Source: an uncultured Actinomycetes bacterium (GTDB lineage: Bacteria > Actinomycetota > Thermoleophilia > Solirubrobacterales > 70-9). From it: a stretch of DNA of 64,000 nt. The translations under genes were made by a program, and so were the position numbers. The stretch is from positions 1 to 64,000 of the forward strand of contig CAMLQY010000002.1 in assembly GCA_946482365.1 (NCBI GenBank). The letters are read 5' to 3'. How positions within the stretch are numbered: the stretch's first letter is position 1; each line of letters begins with the position of its first letter. The notes below the pieces were generated by a model. It was not told the origin of the DNA. It did no database searches and was given only the letters and a program-made list of their open reading frames with translations. Shown piece by piece: positions 40,422-50,035 of the stretch.

Positions 40422-40795
40422 GGAGCCTGCGGAGGCTGGCGCCGGCTCTGGTGGCTTGCCTGGTCCTGGCCGGCTCCGCCGCGTCGAGCCCGGCCGCGGC
40501 GGCCGCGAAGCCGAAGGTCGTCGAAGTCGCCGACTTCTTCTTCGCGCCGAGCGCGGTGACGATCGGCAAGGGCGGCAAGGTGAAGTGGATGTGGGCGGCG
40601 ACCAACGTCGAGTCCCACGACGTGCACCTGAAGCAGGGCCCGAAGGACCTGAAGAAGAAGGGCACGTACTCGACCAAGACGACAGCGGTGACCAGCGCCA
40701 CATTCGTCAAGGCCTTCCCCACCCCCGGCAGCTACCGCTTCATCTGCACGATCCACCCGACCAAGATGAAGATGACGGTGACGGTGAAGAAGTAG
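40418..40795 (+). CDS. Secreted cupredoxin (plastocyanin-like)
   Basis: 125 residues from GTG at 40418, overlapping the beta-helix stop (GTGA). The signal peptide ends near SPAAAAA. The blue-copper ligands are visible: His in NVESHDVHLK, then Cys-x4-His in YRFICTIHPTKMKMTVTV (C, H, M). It should carry one electron outside the membrane. It lies between the beta-helix and the multicopper oxidase, so it may be a redox partner of that enzyme. Confidence 0.88.
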   Translation: MRSLRRLAPALVACLVLAGSAASSPAAAAAKPKVVEVADFFFAPSAVTIGKGGKVKWMWAATNVESHDVHLKQGPKDLKKKGTYSTKTTAVTSATFVKAFPTPGSYRFICTIHPTKMKMTVTVKK

Positions 40796-40801
40796 GCGGT
40801 G

Positions 40802-41845
40802 ATGGGTCCCGGCCCACTGGACCGCCGCTCGTTCCTCGGGCTGACCGGGGCGGCCTTCGTCTGCACGCTGGCGGGACAGAGGGTGAGCACCGAGCAGGGG
40901 CAGATCGACGTCGACCGGCTGGCCGGCGGCGTCGAGGTGCCGCCGCGGGTCGCGGCCGCCGAGGGCAGCGCCGCAGCGGTCTCGGCGGTGGCGAGCGCCT
41001 CCGCGGCACAGGTCCGCGAGTACTGGATCGCCGCCGAGCAGCGGCGCTGGGAGATCGTCCCCAGCGGGCGCGACCAGATGATGGCCGAGCCGGTCAAGGG
41101 CCGCAGCGCCTTCACCGCCTACGCCTACCGCGCCTACTCGCCCGGGTTCGAGGCGCCGCTCGGCCCGGCCACTGTGCCGGGCCCGCTGATCGAGGCCGAA
41201 GTCGGCGACACCGTCCTCGTCCACTTCCGCAACAGGCTGAAAGCGCCGGTGACGATGCACCCGCACGGGATCTTCTACTCCAGCGAAATGGACGGCGCCT
41301 ACAAGGGCAAGTGGACCGACCCCGGCGGCTTCGTCCAGCACAACCGCACCTTCACCTACGTCTGGGAATGCCGCGAGGGGACCGAGGGGACCTGGCTCTA
41401 CCACGACCACGGCCCGATGGACCCGCTGCCGGTCTTCCGCGGCCTCTTCGGCCCGCTGCTGATCCGCAAGGCGGGGGAAGCGCGCCCCCACCGCGACTTC
41501 TTCCTCGCCTTCCACACCTGGGACCCCTCGACCACGGGGTTGCGCGACACCTACTACTGCGTCAACGGCAAGGCCTACGCGGGCAACACGCCGACCCTGG
41601 AAGCGAAGGTCGGCGAGCGGGTCGCGTTCCACGTCTACGGCGTCGACAACTTCCTCCACACCTTCCACCTGCACGGGCACCGCTGGACCGAGCCCGACGG
41701 CAGGATCGTCGACAACAAGGCCTTCGGCCCCGCCGACTCCTTCGGCTTCGAGATCGTCGAGGACAATCCCGGCCGCTGGTTCTACCACTGCCACGTCTTC
41801 CAGCACCTCCACCAGGGGATGAACGGTTGGTACGTCGTCTCCTGA
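40802..41845 (+). CDS. Multicopper oxidase, Tat-exported
   Basis: About 347 residues. A Tat signal reads DRRSFLGLTGAAF. The copper motifs are MHPHGIFY, TWLYHDHGPMDP, HTFHLHGHRW and FYHCHVFQHLHQGMNGW, giving the type 1 Cys and the His ligands of types 2/3. The last pattern ends in Met (axial ligand). The length suits a two-domain laccase-like enzyme, which forms trimers. It would oxidise an unknown substrate with O2 in the cell envelope. ATG at 40802; a GTG 3 bp upstream is possible. Confidence 0.88.
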   Translation: MGPGPLDRRSFLGLTGAAFVCTLAGQRVSTEQGQIDVDRLAGGVEVPPRVAAAEGSAAAVSAVASASAAQVREYWIAAEQRRWEIVPSGRDQMMAEPVKGRSAFTAYAYRAYSPGFEAPLGPATVPGPLIEAEVGDTVLVHFRNRLKAPVTMHPHGIFYSSEMDGAYKGKWTDPGGFVQHNRTFTYVWECREGTEGTWLYHDHGPMDPLPVFRGLFGPLLIRKAGEARPHRDFFLAFHTWDPSTTGLRDTYYCVNGKAYAGNTPTLEAKVGERVAFHVYGVDNFLHTFHLHGHRWTEPDGRIVDNKAFGPADSFGFEIVEDNPGRWFYHCHVFQHLHQGMNGWYVVS

Positions 41846-42543
41846 CCACCGCGCTGCTGGCGGCCTTGGCCGTCGCACCCCCCGCACACGCCGGCAACAC
41901 GCGGGTCTCGATCTCCAACTTCGCCTGGTCGAGCCCGCGGGTCGGGATCGACCTGAACGAGAAGGTGACCTGGGACTGGATCGGCCCCGACCTCGCCCAC
42001 TCGGTGACCGGCGCCTCCGCCAACGCGCTCGCCTGGGACTCAGACCCCACCACCGACGCCCCCAGCCACCGGCTCGGCGACAGCTTCACGCTCCAGTTCA
42101 CCCAGCCCGGCACCTACGCCTTCCTCTGCAAGCTGCACGCGTCGGTCCGCGGCGAGGTGGTCGTCTCCGACGTGCCGGGGGACCCCAACTCCGACCCCGG
42201 GCCGCAGGCACCGCTCGAGCTCGACGTGAAGCGACCGACCCTGGGCGCGGTGAGCGTCAAGCGCCGGCAGCTGCACGGGCGGGGCGGGACCCTGGCCACC
42301 GCCCAGATCAGCGAGCGCGGCACGCTCGAGGCCGAGTACTACCGCCTCCGCCCCAAGGGTGGCCGCAAGTTCAACGGCTACGCCGAGTGGAAGGCGTTCA
42401 TCGGCGTCAACCGCTTCTTCCTGGGCGCCCGCGGCAAGCACTTCAAGGCCCGCCCGGGCCGCTACGTCGTCCTCCTGCGCACCACCGACCTCTCCGCCAA
42501 CAGGTCCAAGCCGGTCCGCAAGCGCTTCGCGATCCTCGGCTAG
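41827..42543 (+). CDS. Secreted cupredoxin-like protein with C-terminal domain
   Basis: 238 residues from TTG at 41827 (VRRLLTTALLAALAVAPPAHA), overlapping the oxidase by 19 bp. A CTG at 41842 (CTGA junction) is a weaker option, giving a shorter signal. The cupredoxin fold is SISNFAWSSPRVGIDLNEKVTWDW, with His in LAHSVTG and Cys-x3-His in YAFLCKLHASVRGEVVV; the Met position is Val/Arg, so copper binding may differ. The C-terminal 110 residues form a beta-rich, Arg/Lys-rich domain. Confidence 0.8.
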   Translation: MVRRLLTTALLAALAVAPPAHAGNTRVSISNFAWSSPRVGIDLNEKVTWDWIGPDLAHSVTGASANALAWDSDPTTDAPSHRLGDSFTLQFTQPGTYAFLCKLHASVRGEVVVSDVPGDPNSDPGPQAPLELDVKRPTLGAVSVKRRQLHGRGGTLATAQISERGTLEAEYYRLRPKGGRKFNGYAEWKAFIGVNRFFLGARGKHFKARPGRYVVLLRTTDLSANRSKPVRKRFAILG

Positions 42544-42553
42544 GCCGGGCGGC

Positions 42554-43257
<704 letters not shown>

Positions 43258-43261
<4 letters not shown>

Positions 43262-44556
43262 GCGACCGGGGTCGGGCTCGGCTGGGCGATCGGGAGACGG
43301 ACCCAGAAGGTGCTGCCCTCCCCCTCGGTCGAGGTGGCGCCGATCTGGCCGCCCATCACGTCGACCATCCGCCTGGCAATGGCCAGGCCGAGGCCGAAGC
43401 CCTCCTGCTTGCGGGTCTCGCTGCGACGGTAGAAGCGCTCGAAGACGCGCTCGATCTCCGCCGCGGGAATGCCCGTTCCGGTGTCGATGACTTCCATGAT
43501 CACGTTCGTCTCGCTGTCACGACGGCCGCGAACCGTAACGGTGCCGGGGGGTGGCGTGTTCTTGAACGCGTTCGTGAGCAGGCCGATCATCACCTGGCGC
43601 AGCAGGGTCGGGTCCCCCTTGGCGGCCAGATCGGGCTCGGCTTCGACGACGAGGTCGATGTGCTTGGGCGGCTCGACCGCGGCGACGACGTCGCGGATCG
43701 CGACCGGCACGTCGACCACCTCGGTCTCCCCCGTCCCGACCGACTCGACCCGGGCGAGGGTGAGCAGCGACTGCGTGAGGCGGTTCATCCGCTCGGCGTC
43801 CTCGCCGAGGCGGGTGAGGAAGTGGTCGCGAGCCCGGGGGTCGTCCTTGGCGCCGCCCTGCAGGACCTCGATCGCGCCGGAGATCCCGGCCAGCGGGTTG
43901 CGCAGCTCGTGGGCGGCGTTGGAGACGAAGTCGGCTTCGGCGAACTCGCGGCGCATCTCCTCGGTGCGGTCGCGGACGACGGCGAGGACGGCTCGCTCGC
44001 CGGGCAGGGCGCGCGCCTGCATCGCGTAGGCGCGGTCGCCGATCCGCAGCGCCGGGTGAGCCGCAAAGCCGACCTCGGCGGCGCGGCGCAGCTGGGGCAG
44101 CATCGCCTCCGGCGGCCGGCCCCGGTCGAGCAGCTCCACGGCGGCGCTGTTGGAGAAGCGCACCGGGCCCTCGTCGTCGACCACCATCACGGCGTCGGTG
44201 AGGCCGTCGAAGATCGCCTCGAGCTTGTTGCGGTCGGCGGTGAGCACGCCGAAGCTCTCTTTGAGCGAGGCGCGCATCGACTCCAGGGCGCGCGCGAGGT
44301 CGCCGATCTCGTCGGGCCCGGAGGCCTTCAGCGGCACGTCGAAGGACCCCGCAGCCATCTCCCCCGCCGCCTGGGCCAGGCTCGAGACGCGGTGGGAGAT
44401 CGCAGCCGCGATCAGGAAGCCGGCGAGGACGCCGATCAGGACCGACACGACCAGGGCGCGCTGGTCGTCGCCGAAGAGGTAGACGGCGAAGGCGGTGATC
44501 AGGGAGACGGCCGCGAAAGCGCCGCCGAGCCACAACCTCATCCCGATCCTTCTCAT
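43258..44556 (-). CDS. Sensor histidine kinase
   Basis: 432 residues. Two N-terminal membrane helices with a very short outer loop (FGDDQRA), then HAMP (ISHRVSSLAQAAGEMAAGSFDVPL) and a PAS-like domain (LEAIFDGLTDAVMVVDDEG). The HisKA has His in NAAHELRNPLAGI. The ATPase has N (LLTNAFKNTPP), DTGTGIPAAE and GFGLGLAIARRMV. The small extracellular part suggests membrane or internal sensing. It pairs with the regulator at 42554. Confidence 0.92.
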
Positions 44557-44630
44557 GAGCAGTTACTAACACAAACGCCATCTCGGCAGGGGGTGGCTGG
44601 GCCGCCGGCCCTTCGTGGGAGAATCGGCCG

Positions 44631-45359
44631 GTGAGAACCCTGGTGTTCATTCCCGCCTGGAACGAGGAGGACTCGGTCGCCGCGGTGATCGCGGACGTGC
44701 GCGAGTGCATGCCGGGGGCCGACATCCTGGTGATCGACGACGGCTCGGCTGACGAAACCGCGGCGCGTGCGCGTGCGGCGGGTGCCCTGGTCGCATCGCT
44801 GCCCTTCAACCAGGGGCTGGGCGCGGCCCTGCAGACCGGCTACCTGCATGCGCTGCGCGAGGGGTATGACTTCTGTGCGCATCTCGACGCCGACGGCCAG
44901 CATCCCCCGGCCGAAGTGGCGCGGCTGCTGGAGGTCGTCCGCGCCGATAGCGCCGACCTGGTGATCGGCTCGCGCTACCGCGACCCCGGCCCGGCCGAGA
45001 GCGACGACTACAAGGCGACGATCTCCCGCCGGATCGGCATCGGCGTCTTCCGCTTCTTCCTCTCCCTGGCTACGCGCCAGCGCTTCACCGACACGACCAG
45101 CGGCATGCGGGCGGCGAACCGCAGGGTGATGGCGCTGTTCAGCGAGCGCTACTCGCCCGACTTCGCCGAGATCGAGTCGCTGCAGCTGGCCGTGCGCGAA
45201 GGGCTGCGGGTCGAAGAGGTGCCGGTGCGGATGCTCGAGCGGGCCGGCGGAGCCTCGTTCCTGACACCCCTGCGCTCCGCCTTCTTCATCTTCAAGGGCT
45301 TGATCGTGCTGATGGTCGGGCAGTTCCGGCCGCGGCTCGGGGCCGAGGCGAGGCGATGA
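44631..45359 (+). CDS. Family 2 glycosyltransferase, polyprenol-phosphate type
   Basis: 242 residues. GT-A fold: LVFIPAWNEEDSVAAVI, DILVIDDGSADETAARA, FNQGLGAALQTGYLHA and the metal-binding HLDADGQHPP (DxD). SRYRDPGP and TDTTSGMRAANRRVM follow. The family uses polyprenol phosphate with a nucleotide sugar. A DUF2304 membrane protein follows (4-bp overlap), a standard pair. It is divergent from the kinase. Confidence 0.87.
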   Translation: MRTLVFIPAWNEEDSVAAVIADVRECMPGADILVIDDGSADETAARARAAGALVASLPFNQGLGAALQTGYLHALREGYDFCAHLDADGQHPPAEVARLLEVVRADSADLVIGSRYRDPGPAESDDYKATISRRIGIGVFRFFLSLATRQRFTDTTSGMRAANRRVMALFSERYSPDFAEIESLQLAVREGLRVEEVPVRMLERAGGASFLTPLRSAFFIFKGLIVLMVGQFRPRLGAEARR

Positions 45360-45787
45360 GGGCGTTCGCGCTGGCCGCCGCCCAGGGGCCCCAGGTCCAC
45401 CTCACCGCGCAGACGCGGATCATCGCCGCGGTCCTGGCGATCGCCTTCATGGCGCTGATCCTCGAGCTGATCCGCCGCGACCGCCTCCAGGAGCGCTACA
45501 GCGTCGTCTGGTTCGTCGCGGGGTTGGGGATGTTGGCGGGAGCCGCCTTCCCGGGGCTGCTGGAGCTTGTCGCCGACGCGATGGGCGTGCGCGACACCAA
45601 CGTCGCCCTCTTCTCGATCGTGCTGCTCTTCCTGCTCGGGCTGGCGCTCAACTTCAGCGTGATCATGTCGCGCCAGGCAGCGCAGATAACGCGGCTGGCC
45701 CAGGAGCGGGCGCTGGAGAAGGTGCGCGAGCAGACCGGCTCAGGCGAAAACGGCAGCGAGGCGAAACGCGAGCGCCTCGAGCGCTAG
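45356..45787 (+). CDS. DUF2304 membrane protein
   Basis: 143 residues with three hydrophobic helices and the family signature LILELIRRDRLQERYSVVWFVAGLGMLAGA, then LFSIVLLFLLGLALNFSVIMSRQAAQI and a charged coil. DUF2304 proteins are partners of GT2 enzymes; a flipping or anchoring role is suggested only. Its 3' end overlaps the convergent holB by 48 bp. Confidence 0.85.
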   Translation: MRAFALAAAQGPQVHLTAQTRIIAAVLAIAFMALILELIRRDRLQERYSVVWFVAGLGMLAGAAFPGLLELVADAMGVRDTNVALFSIVLLFLLGLALNFSVIMSRQAAQITRLAQERALEKVREQTGSGENGSEAKRERLER

Positions 45788-46885
45788 CTCCTCGGAGACG
45801 TTGAGGTCGAGGCGGCGGCGGGTGTCCTGGACTAGCTCGACGGCACGGCGGGGACAGGAGGGGTCGAGGGAAGCGGCCTGGGTCTGCAGCTCGGCAACAC
45901 GGTCCTGGTTGTAGACGACTTCTGCGGCCCCGGAAACTGTCGCGGCTAGGTCCCGGTACCAACTCCCGGCGAGCTCTAGCCCCAGGTCGAGCGTCTCGGT
46001 TCGGCGACGGCGACCGGCGCGTTTTGCTTCGTCGGCGATGTCCTTGGCGCTGCGCTTGACGCCGGCATCGGCTTCGTCCTCCAAGGCCTTGCGCGTCGCG
46101 TCTTCGACTTCTTCACCCGCTGATTCGGCTGCGTCGAGCAGCTGTCGCCAGGCGGTGGGGGCCTTCGGGGGGGACTCGGCGGACGCGCTTTCGCGCTGAG
46201 TGTCCGGCGAGTCCCCCCCGACGGCCCTTCCCAGCTCGAGCGCCGCGGCCCGGAGCGTTCGGCCTGAGTCCGAGAGGAGGAAGCGGGCGCGGGCCGGGTC
46301 GCCGACGGAGAGGCGGGCGGCGGCAGAGAGTTCGTCCGGGGAGCCCAAGCCGGCGAGTTGAGCTTCTACGGCTTCCGGTGGCAGCGGGGCGAAGTCGATC
46401 GGCTGGCAGCGGGACGAGATCGTTTCGAGGAGCTGGGCCGGTTCGGCGGTGAGCAGGATCAGGTGGGCGAACCCCGGAGGCTCCTCCAGCGTCTTCAGCA
46501 GCGCGTTCTGGCTCTCGTCGCGCATCTGCTCGGCGGCCTCGATCACGAAGACGCGCTTCTCGCTCTCGAACGGGCGGTAGGAAGCTGAGCGGATCACCTT
46601 CTCTCTGACCTCCTCGACCATGTGCTGGGCACCGGGAGGCCGGAGCCAGACGAGGTCCGGGTGCGGTGAGGGGTCGAGCAGCACACGCCGCCGCGCATCG
46701 TCAGGGTCGGCGGCCCCGGCAGCCAACAGCTCCGCCGCAAAAGCGCGCGCGACGGCTCCCTTCCCGGCCCCCCGCGGCCCGCGGAACAGATAAGCATGGC
46801 TCGGCCCGCTAGCCAGCGCCGCCGTCAGCGCAACGCGCGCCCGCGCCTGATGCTCAGTGCTCTCCTCGAGGCCGATCGGCGTCAC
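45740..46885 (-). CDS. holB: DNA polymerase III delta-prime subunit
   Basis: 381 residues. AAA+ clamp-loader domain: HAYLFRGPRGAGKGAVARAF (P-loop), FVIEAAEQMRDESQNALLKTLEEPP and ETISSRCQPIDF (SRC motif). The C-terminal collar follows. Between about residues 220 and 248 it contains GGDSPDTQRESASAESPPKAP, encoded exactly by palindrome G, an in-frame insertion in an essential protein. No zinc-binding Cys are seen. It loads the sliding clamp at replication forks. Downstream of tmk. Confidence 0.88.
   Translation of the reverse strand: MTPIGLEESTEHQARARVALTAALASGPSHAYLFRGPRGAGKGAVARAFAAELLAAGAADPDDARRRVLLDPSPHPDLVWLRPPGAQHMVEEVREKVIRSASYRPFESEKRVFVIEAAEQMRDESQNALLKTLEEPPGFAHLILLTAEPAQLLETISSRCQPIDFAPLPPEAVEAQLAGLGSPDELSAAARLSVGDPARARFLLSDSGRTLRAAALELGRAVGGDSPDTQRESASAESPPKAPTAWRQLLDAAESAGEEVEDATRKALEDEADAGVKRSAKDIADEAKRAGRRRRTETLDLGLELAGSWYRDLAATVSGAAEVVYNQDRVAELQTQAASLDPSCPRRAVELVQDTRRRLDLNVSEELALEALAFRLAAVFA
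46159..46227. repeat. Nested palindrome G inside holB
   Basis: Outer arms of 26 bp (two mismatches; GGGCC, then CGGGGGGGACTCG... ), an inner GCGC-TTTC-GCGC hairpin, and the bulge TGAGT before the second arm. It has the same layout as C1, C2 and F, but with a shorter inner stem. It is translated within holB. Confidence 0.8.
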
Positions 46886-47014
46886 GAACCTGAGCCTAAC
46901 CCCGCCTCTCCGCGGGTGGCGTGGGGGTTGGGGGGTCGAGGACGGGCGCCGTGCGCCCGCCCGCAGCGCCCCCCTTCCCCCGCGACAGGACCCGCGGCCA
47001 GTCCGTCGTGTCTC

Positions 47015-47602
47015 TCACCCGTGCGACCGCACCGCCTCCAGCACACGCGCGTGCACCTCCTCGACGCTGCCATTCGCATCGACGACGACGACGCGGTCGG
47101 AGGCGATCTTGGCGATCTCCTCGTAGGCCTCGGCGACGGCACGCTGCAGCTCCAGGCCCTCGGACTCGAAGCGATCCTCGCCCTCGGCGCGGCCGAGGCC
47201 GGCCTCGGGGTCGAGGCGCAGCAGCACGGTGACGTCCGGCCAGAGGCCGTCGATCACCATGTCGGTGAGGGAGAGGACGTGGCTCGTCCCCAGCCCACGC
47301 GCTCCACCCTGGTAGGCGACGCTGGAATCGGCGAAGCGGTCCGCCACGACGTCCCTCCCCGCCTCGAGCGCCGGGCGGATCACGCGGCTGACCAGGTCGG
47401 CGCGCGCCGCCGAGAAGAGCAGCAGCTCGGCGAAGGGGTCGAGCTCGAGCGAGGGGTCGGCGAGCAGCCCGCGGATCCGCTCCGCCGCCTCGGTCCCCCC
47501 CGGCTCGCGGATCAGCAGCGCCTCCGGGCCGAGCGCCTCGGCCAGCAGCTTCGCCTGCGTCGACTTGCCCGAGCCGTCGATCCCCTCAAGAGAAATGAAC
47601 AC
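47015..47602 (-). CDS. tmk: Thymidylate kinase
   Basis: 195 residues from GTG at 47602 (FISLEGIDGSGKSTQA), chosen because GGGGAG lies 5 nt upstream; a longer frame would run into repeat A2. The P-loop is EGIDGSGKST. LLIREPGGTEAAERI, VVADRFADSS (DR motif) and YQGGARGLG are standard. It phosphorylates dTMP for DNA synthesis. It sits between topA and holB, an order shared with other actinobacteria. Confidence 0.93.
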   Translation of the reverse strand: MFISLEGIDGSGKSTQAKLLAEALGPEALLIREPGGTEAAERIRGLLADPSLELDPFAELLLFSAARADLVSRVIRPALEAGRDVVADRFADSSVAYQGGARGLGTSHVLSLTDMVIDGLWPDVTVLLRLDPEAGLGRAEGEDRFESEGLELQRAVAEAYEEIAKIASDRVVVVDANGSVEEVHARVLEAVRSHG

Positions 47603-47612
47603 GTCAACTCCC

Positions 47613-47661
47613 CTTCCGGTGGTCTTTTCCCCCGACATACGGGGATAAAGCGCACCGGAAG
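47613..47661. repeat. Palindromic repeat A2
   Basis: CTTCCGGTG...CTTTTCCCC and GGGGATAAAGCGCACCGGAAG are complementary apart from a small internal difference. It lies in the gap between the topA stop and the tmk start. Confidence 0.85.
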
Positions 47662-47673
47662 CTCTGGGTCATC

Positions 47674-49956
47674 TCATTTCGCGCTCGAGGCGGCTTTGGC
47701 GCGTTTGCGACCGCGGGTTGCGGTGTCGGCTTTGCTCGCGACTTTCGCTTTTTTCTTCTTTGCCGACGCCCCGTCCTCGTCGCCCTCGGGCAGCGGCTTC
47801 TCGGCCATCGCTTCCTTTGCCGCTTTCGCCGCTTCGCGCTCGGCGCGGCGTTTCTTCATCTCCTGCATCGACTCGCAGTCGTCGTTGAGGCAGAGGTTCC
47901 AGGGCCGCCCGCGGAACGGCTGGACTTTCAGCCGCGGCGTCTCGCCGCAGACAGAGCAGCGTTCCTCGAGCTTGAAGACGTCGCCGCGCTGGGGCAGCGG
48001 GAAGGTCTGGTCGCAGGACTCCGGATCGTCCGCCGTCCAGCCGCTGCAGCCGACGAAACGTTTGCCCGATTTTTTCGCCCTGATGACGCGCAGCATGTGG
48101 GGCGAGCCGTCCTCCTTGGTGCGACCGGCCTCTTCGCAGACCTTGCAGGGACCGAGGATGCGGTCCTCGTCCATCCCCTTCCAGACGACTTTGGCCAGGT
48201 CCTCGCGGCTCTCGTCGATTTCGGTCCAGGTCTTGTGCAGGAGCTCGCGGCTGTCGCCGACGACGCCGTCCTTGGTCATCTCGCCGGCGGCGATCTGGTC
48301 CATCTCGGACTCGAGCTGCGCGGTCATCTCCGGGGTCGCCATCGCCGGCACGTATTTCTTGAACGCCTCGTACATCGCGATCCCGGTCTCCGAGGGGATC
48401 GGCGGGTTGCCGTAGACATAGCCGCGGTCGAAGAGCTTCTTGATGATGTCGGCGCGGGTCGCCTTGGTGCCGAGGCCGCGTTCCTCCATCATCTCGACCA
48501 GCTTCGCCTGCGAGATGCGCGAGGGCGGCTGGGTCTCCTTGTCGAGGATCCACGGGTCGCCGTCGAGGTCGAGCGTCTGGCCCTCGGCCAGCGCCGGGAT
48601 CTCCTCGTCGGAGGAGCGGGCGTAGGTGTAGATGCCGGCGAAGCCGGGGTCGACGACGACCGAGCCGCGGACGAAGTAGGTCTGCGAGCCGGCCTCGATG
48701 TCGGCGCGCGTGGACTCGGTGATCATCGGCGGGCTGAAGGTGGCGAGGAAACGGCGAACGACGAGTTCGTAGACGCGCTTCTTGGTGCCCTCGAGGGCGC
48801 CCGGGTGGATCGCCTGGGTCGGGTAGATCGGCGGGTGGTCGGTCGTCTCTTTCTTGCCGCGGGTCGGCTGCAGCTCGCCGTCGAGCAGGCCCGACGCGGC
48901 GGAGAACTCCTTGATCCGCACCAGCGAGGAGACCAGCTCCCGCAGCGGCAGCGAGGGCGGGTAGACGGTGTTGTCGGTGCGCGGGTAGGAGATGAAGCCG
49001 TCCATGTAGAGGTCCTCGGCGATCCGCATCGCGCTGGCCGGGGTGATGCCGAGGCGGCTGGAGGCGTCGGTGGTGAAGGCGGTCGTGTTGTAGGGCGTCG
49101 GTGGCTTGCGCGTGTTCTTGCGCGCCGTCACCGCCTTGACCGTGCCCGGGCCGGCGGTGCCGGCGAGTGCCGCGTCGGCCTCGGCCTTCTCCCAGAACTT
49201 GTCGGTCTCGTGGTGCGCCTCGAAGCTGCCGTCGGGGTGCTGGAACTTGGCGAACAGTTCCCAGAAGGGCTTGGGGACGTGGGCGCGGCGCTCCATCTCG
49301 CGCTCGACGACCAGGCCCAGGGTGGGGCTCTGCACGCGGCCGACCGAGAGGAAGTTGGAGCCGAAGCGGCGGGTGCTGAGCGAGACCGCGCGGGTCAGGG
49401 TCGCGCCCCAGAGCAGGTCGATGTCCTGGCGCGCGGCGCCGGCGTTGGCGAGCGGGTAGGAGAGCTCGTCGAGGTCGCCGAAGGCACGCTCGATCTCTTC
49501 CTTGGTCAGGGCGGAGTAGCGCGCGCGCTTGACCCGCAGCGTGCCGGCCTTGGTTTCCTCGCGCGTGCCCAGCTCCGGATTGGCCTCGAGCATCTCCTCC
49601 AGCGCCTCGAGCCCGATCAGCTCGCCCTCGCGGTCGAAGTCGGTCGCGATCACCAGCTCGTCGGCTTCCTTGGCGACTTTGCGGATCGCCTTGACGACGT
49701 TCTTGTCGGTCGGCTCCTTGATCAGCTCGGCGTCGATCAGGTCGTGCAGGTCCGTCTTCTGCCAGTTCGAGTAACCCTCGGGGAAGGCCGGGCCGAGCAC
49801 GTGCCCCTTCAGCCCGATCGTCCTGTGATCGCCGTCGGCGTCGCTCCAGGTGTAGTACGGGACTTTGAAGGTTTTGTCGCTGGTCGCGCTCCCCTTGCTG
49901 AGGAAGGTCGCGATCTTCTCGGCGCTGTTGTTCTTCTCGGTGACGATCAGTCGCAT
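47674..49956 (-). CDS. topA: DNA topoisomerase I, archaeal-type
   Basis: 760 residues from ATG at 49956. The TOPRIM domain is MRLIVTEKNNSAEKIATFLS, with VIATDFDREGELIG holding the acidic triad. IGLKGHVLGPAFPEGYSNW is archaeal in style, not the bacterial LVIVESPAKAKTI type. The catalytic Tyr is in DGFISYPRTDNT. Zinc-ribbon Cys pairs (CKVCEE, CSGW...SCDQ, CSVCGE...CLNDDC) and a Lys/Ala tail follow. It relaxes negative supercoils. Position next to tmk and holB equals the canonical actinobacterial topA locus. Confidence 0.9.
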   Translation of the reverse strand: MRLIVTEKNNSAEKIATFLSKGSATSDKTFKVPYYTWSDADGDHRTIGLKGHVLGPAFPEGYSNWQKTDLHDLIDAELIKEPTDKNVVKAIRKVAKEADELVIATDFDREGELIGLEALEEMLEANPELGTREETKAGTLRVKRARYSALTKEEIERAFGDLDELSYPLANAGAARQDIDLLWGATLTRAVSLSTRRFGSNFLSVGRVQSPTLGLVVEREMERRAHVPKPFWELFAKFQHPDGSFEAHHETDKFWEKAEADAALAGTAGPGTVKAVTARKNTRKPPTPYNTTAFTTDASSRLGITPASAMRIAEDLYMDGFISYPRTDNTVYPPSLPLRELVSSLVRIKEFSAASGLLDGELQPTRGKKETTDHPPIYPTQAIHPGALEGTKKRVYELVVRRFLATFSPPMITESTRADIEAGSQTYFVRGSVVVDPGFAGIYTYARSSDEEIPALAEGQTLDLDGDPWILDKETQPPSRISQAKLVEMMEERGLGTKATRADIIKKLFDRGYVYGNPPIPSETGIAMYEAFKKYVPAMATPEMTAQLESEMDQIAAGEMTKDGVVGDSRELLHKTWTEIDESREDLAKVVWKGMDEDRILGPCKVCEEAGRTKEDGSPHMLRVIRAKKSGKRFVGCSGWTADDPESCDQTFPLPQRGDVFKLEERCSVCGETPRLKVQPFRGRPWNLCLNDDCESMQEMKKRRAEREAAKAAKEAMAEKPLPEGDEDGASAKKKKAKVASKADTATRGRKRAKAASSAK

Positions 49957-50007
49957 CGGGGTGGGGAAGGTAGCAGGGGCGCTCGGCGGGGTTGGCAGGC
50001 CGACGCC

Positions 50008-50030
50008 CGCCGATCCTTCTAGGATCGGCG
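50008..50030. promoter_or_regulatory. Perfect inverted repeat before the epimerase
   Basis: CGCCGATCCT-TCT-AGGATCGGCG, 10-bp arms, ends 5 bp before the ATG at 50036. It occupies the divergent topA/epimerase gap. It may be an operator or a hairpin in a short leader. Confidence 0.4.
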
Positions 50031-50035
50031 CCTCC

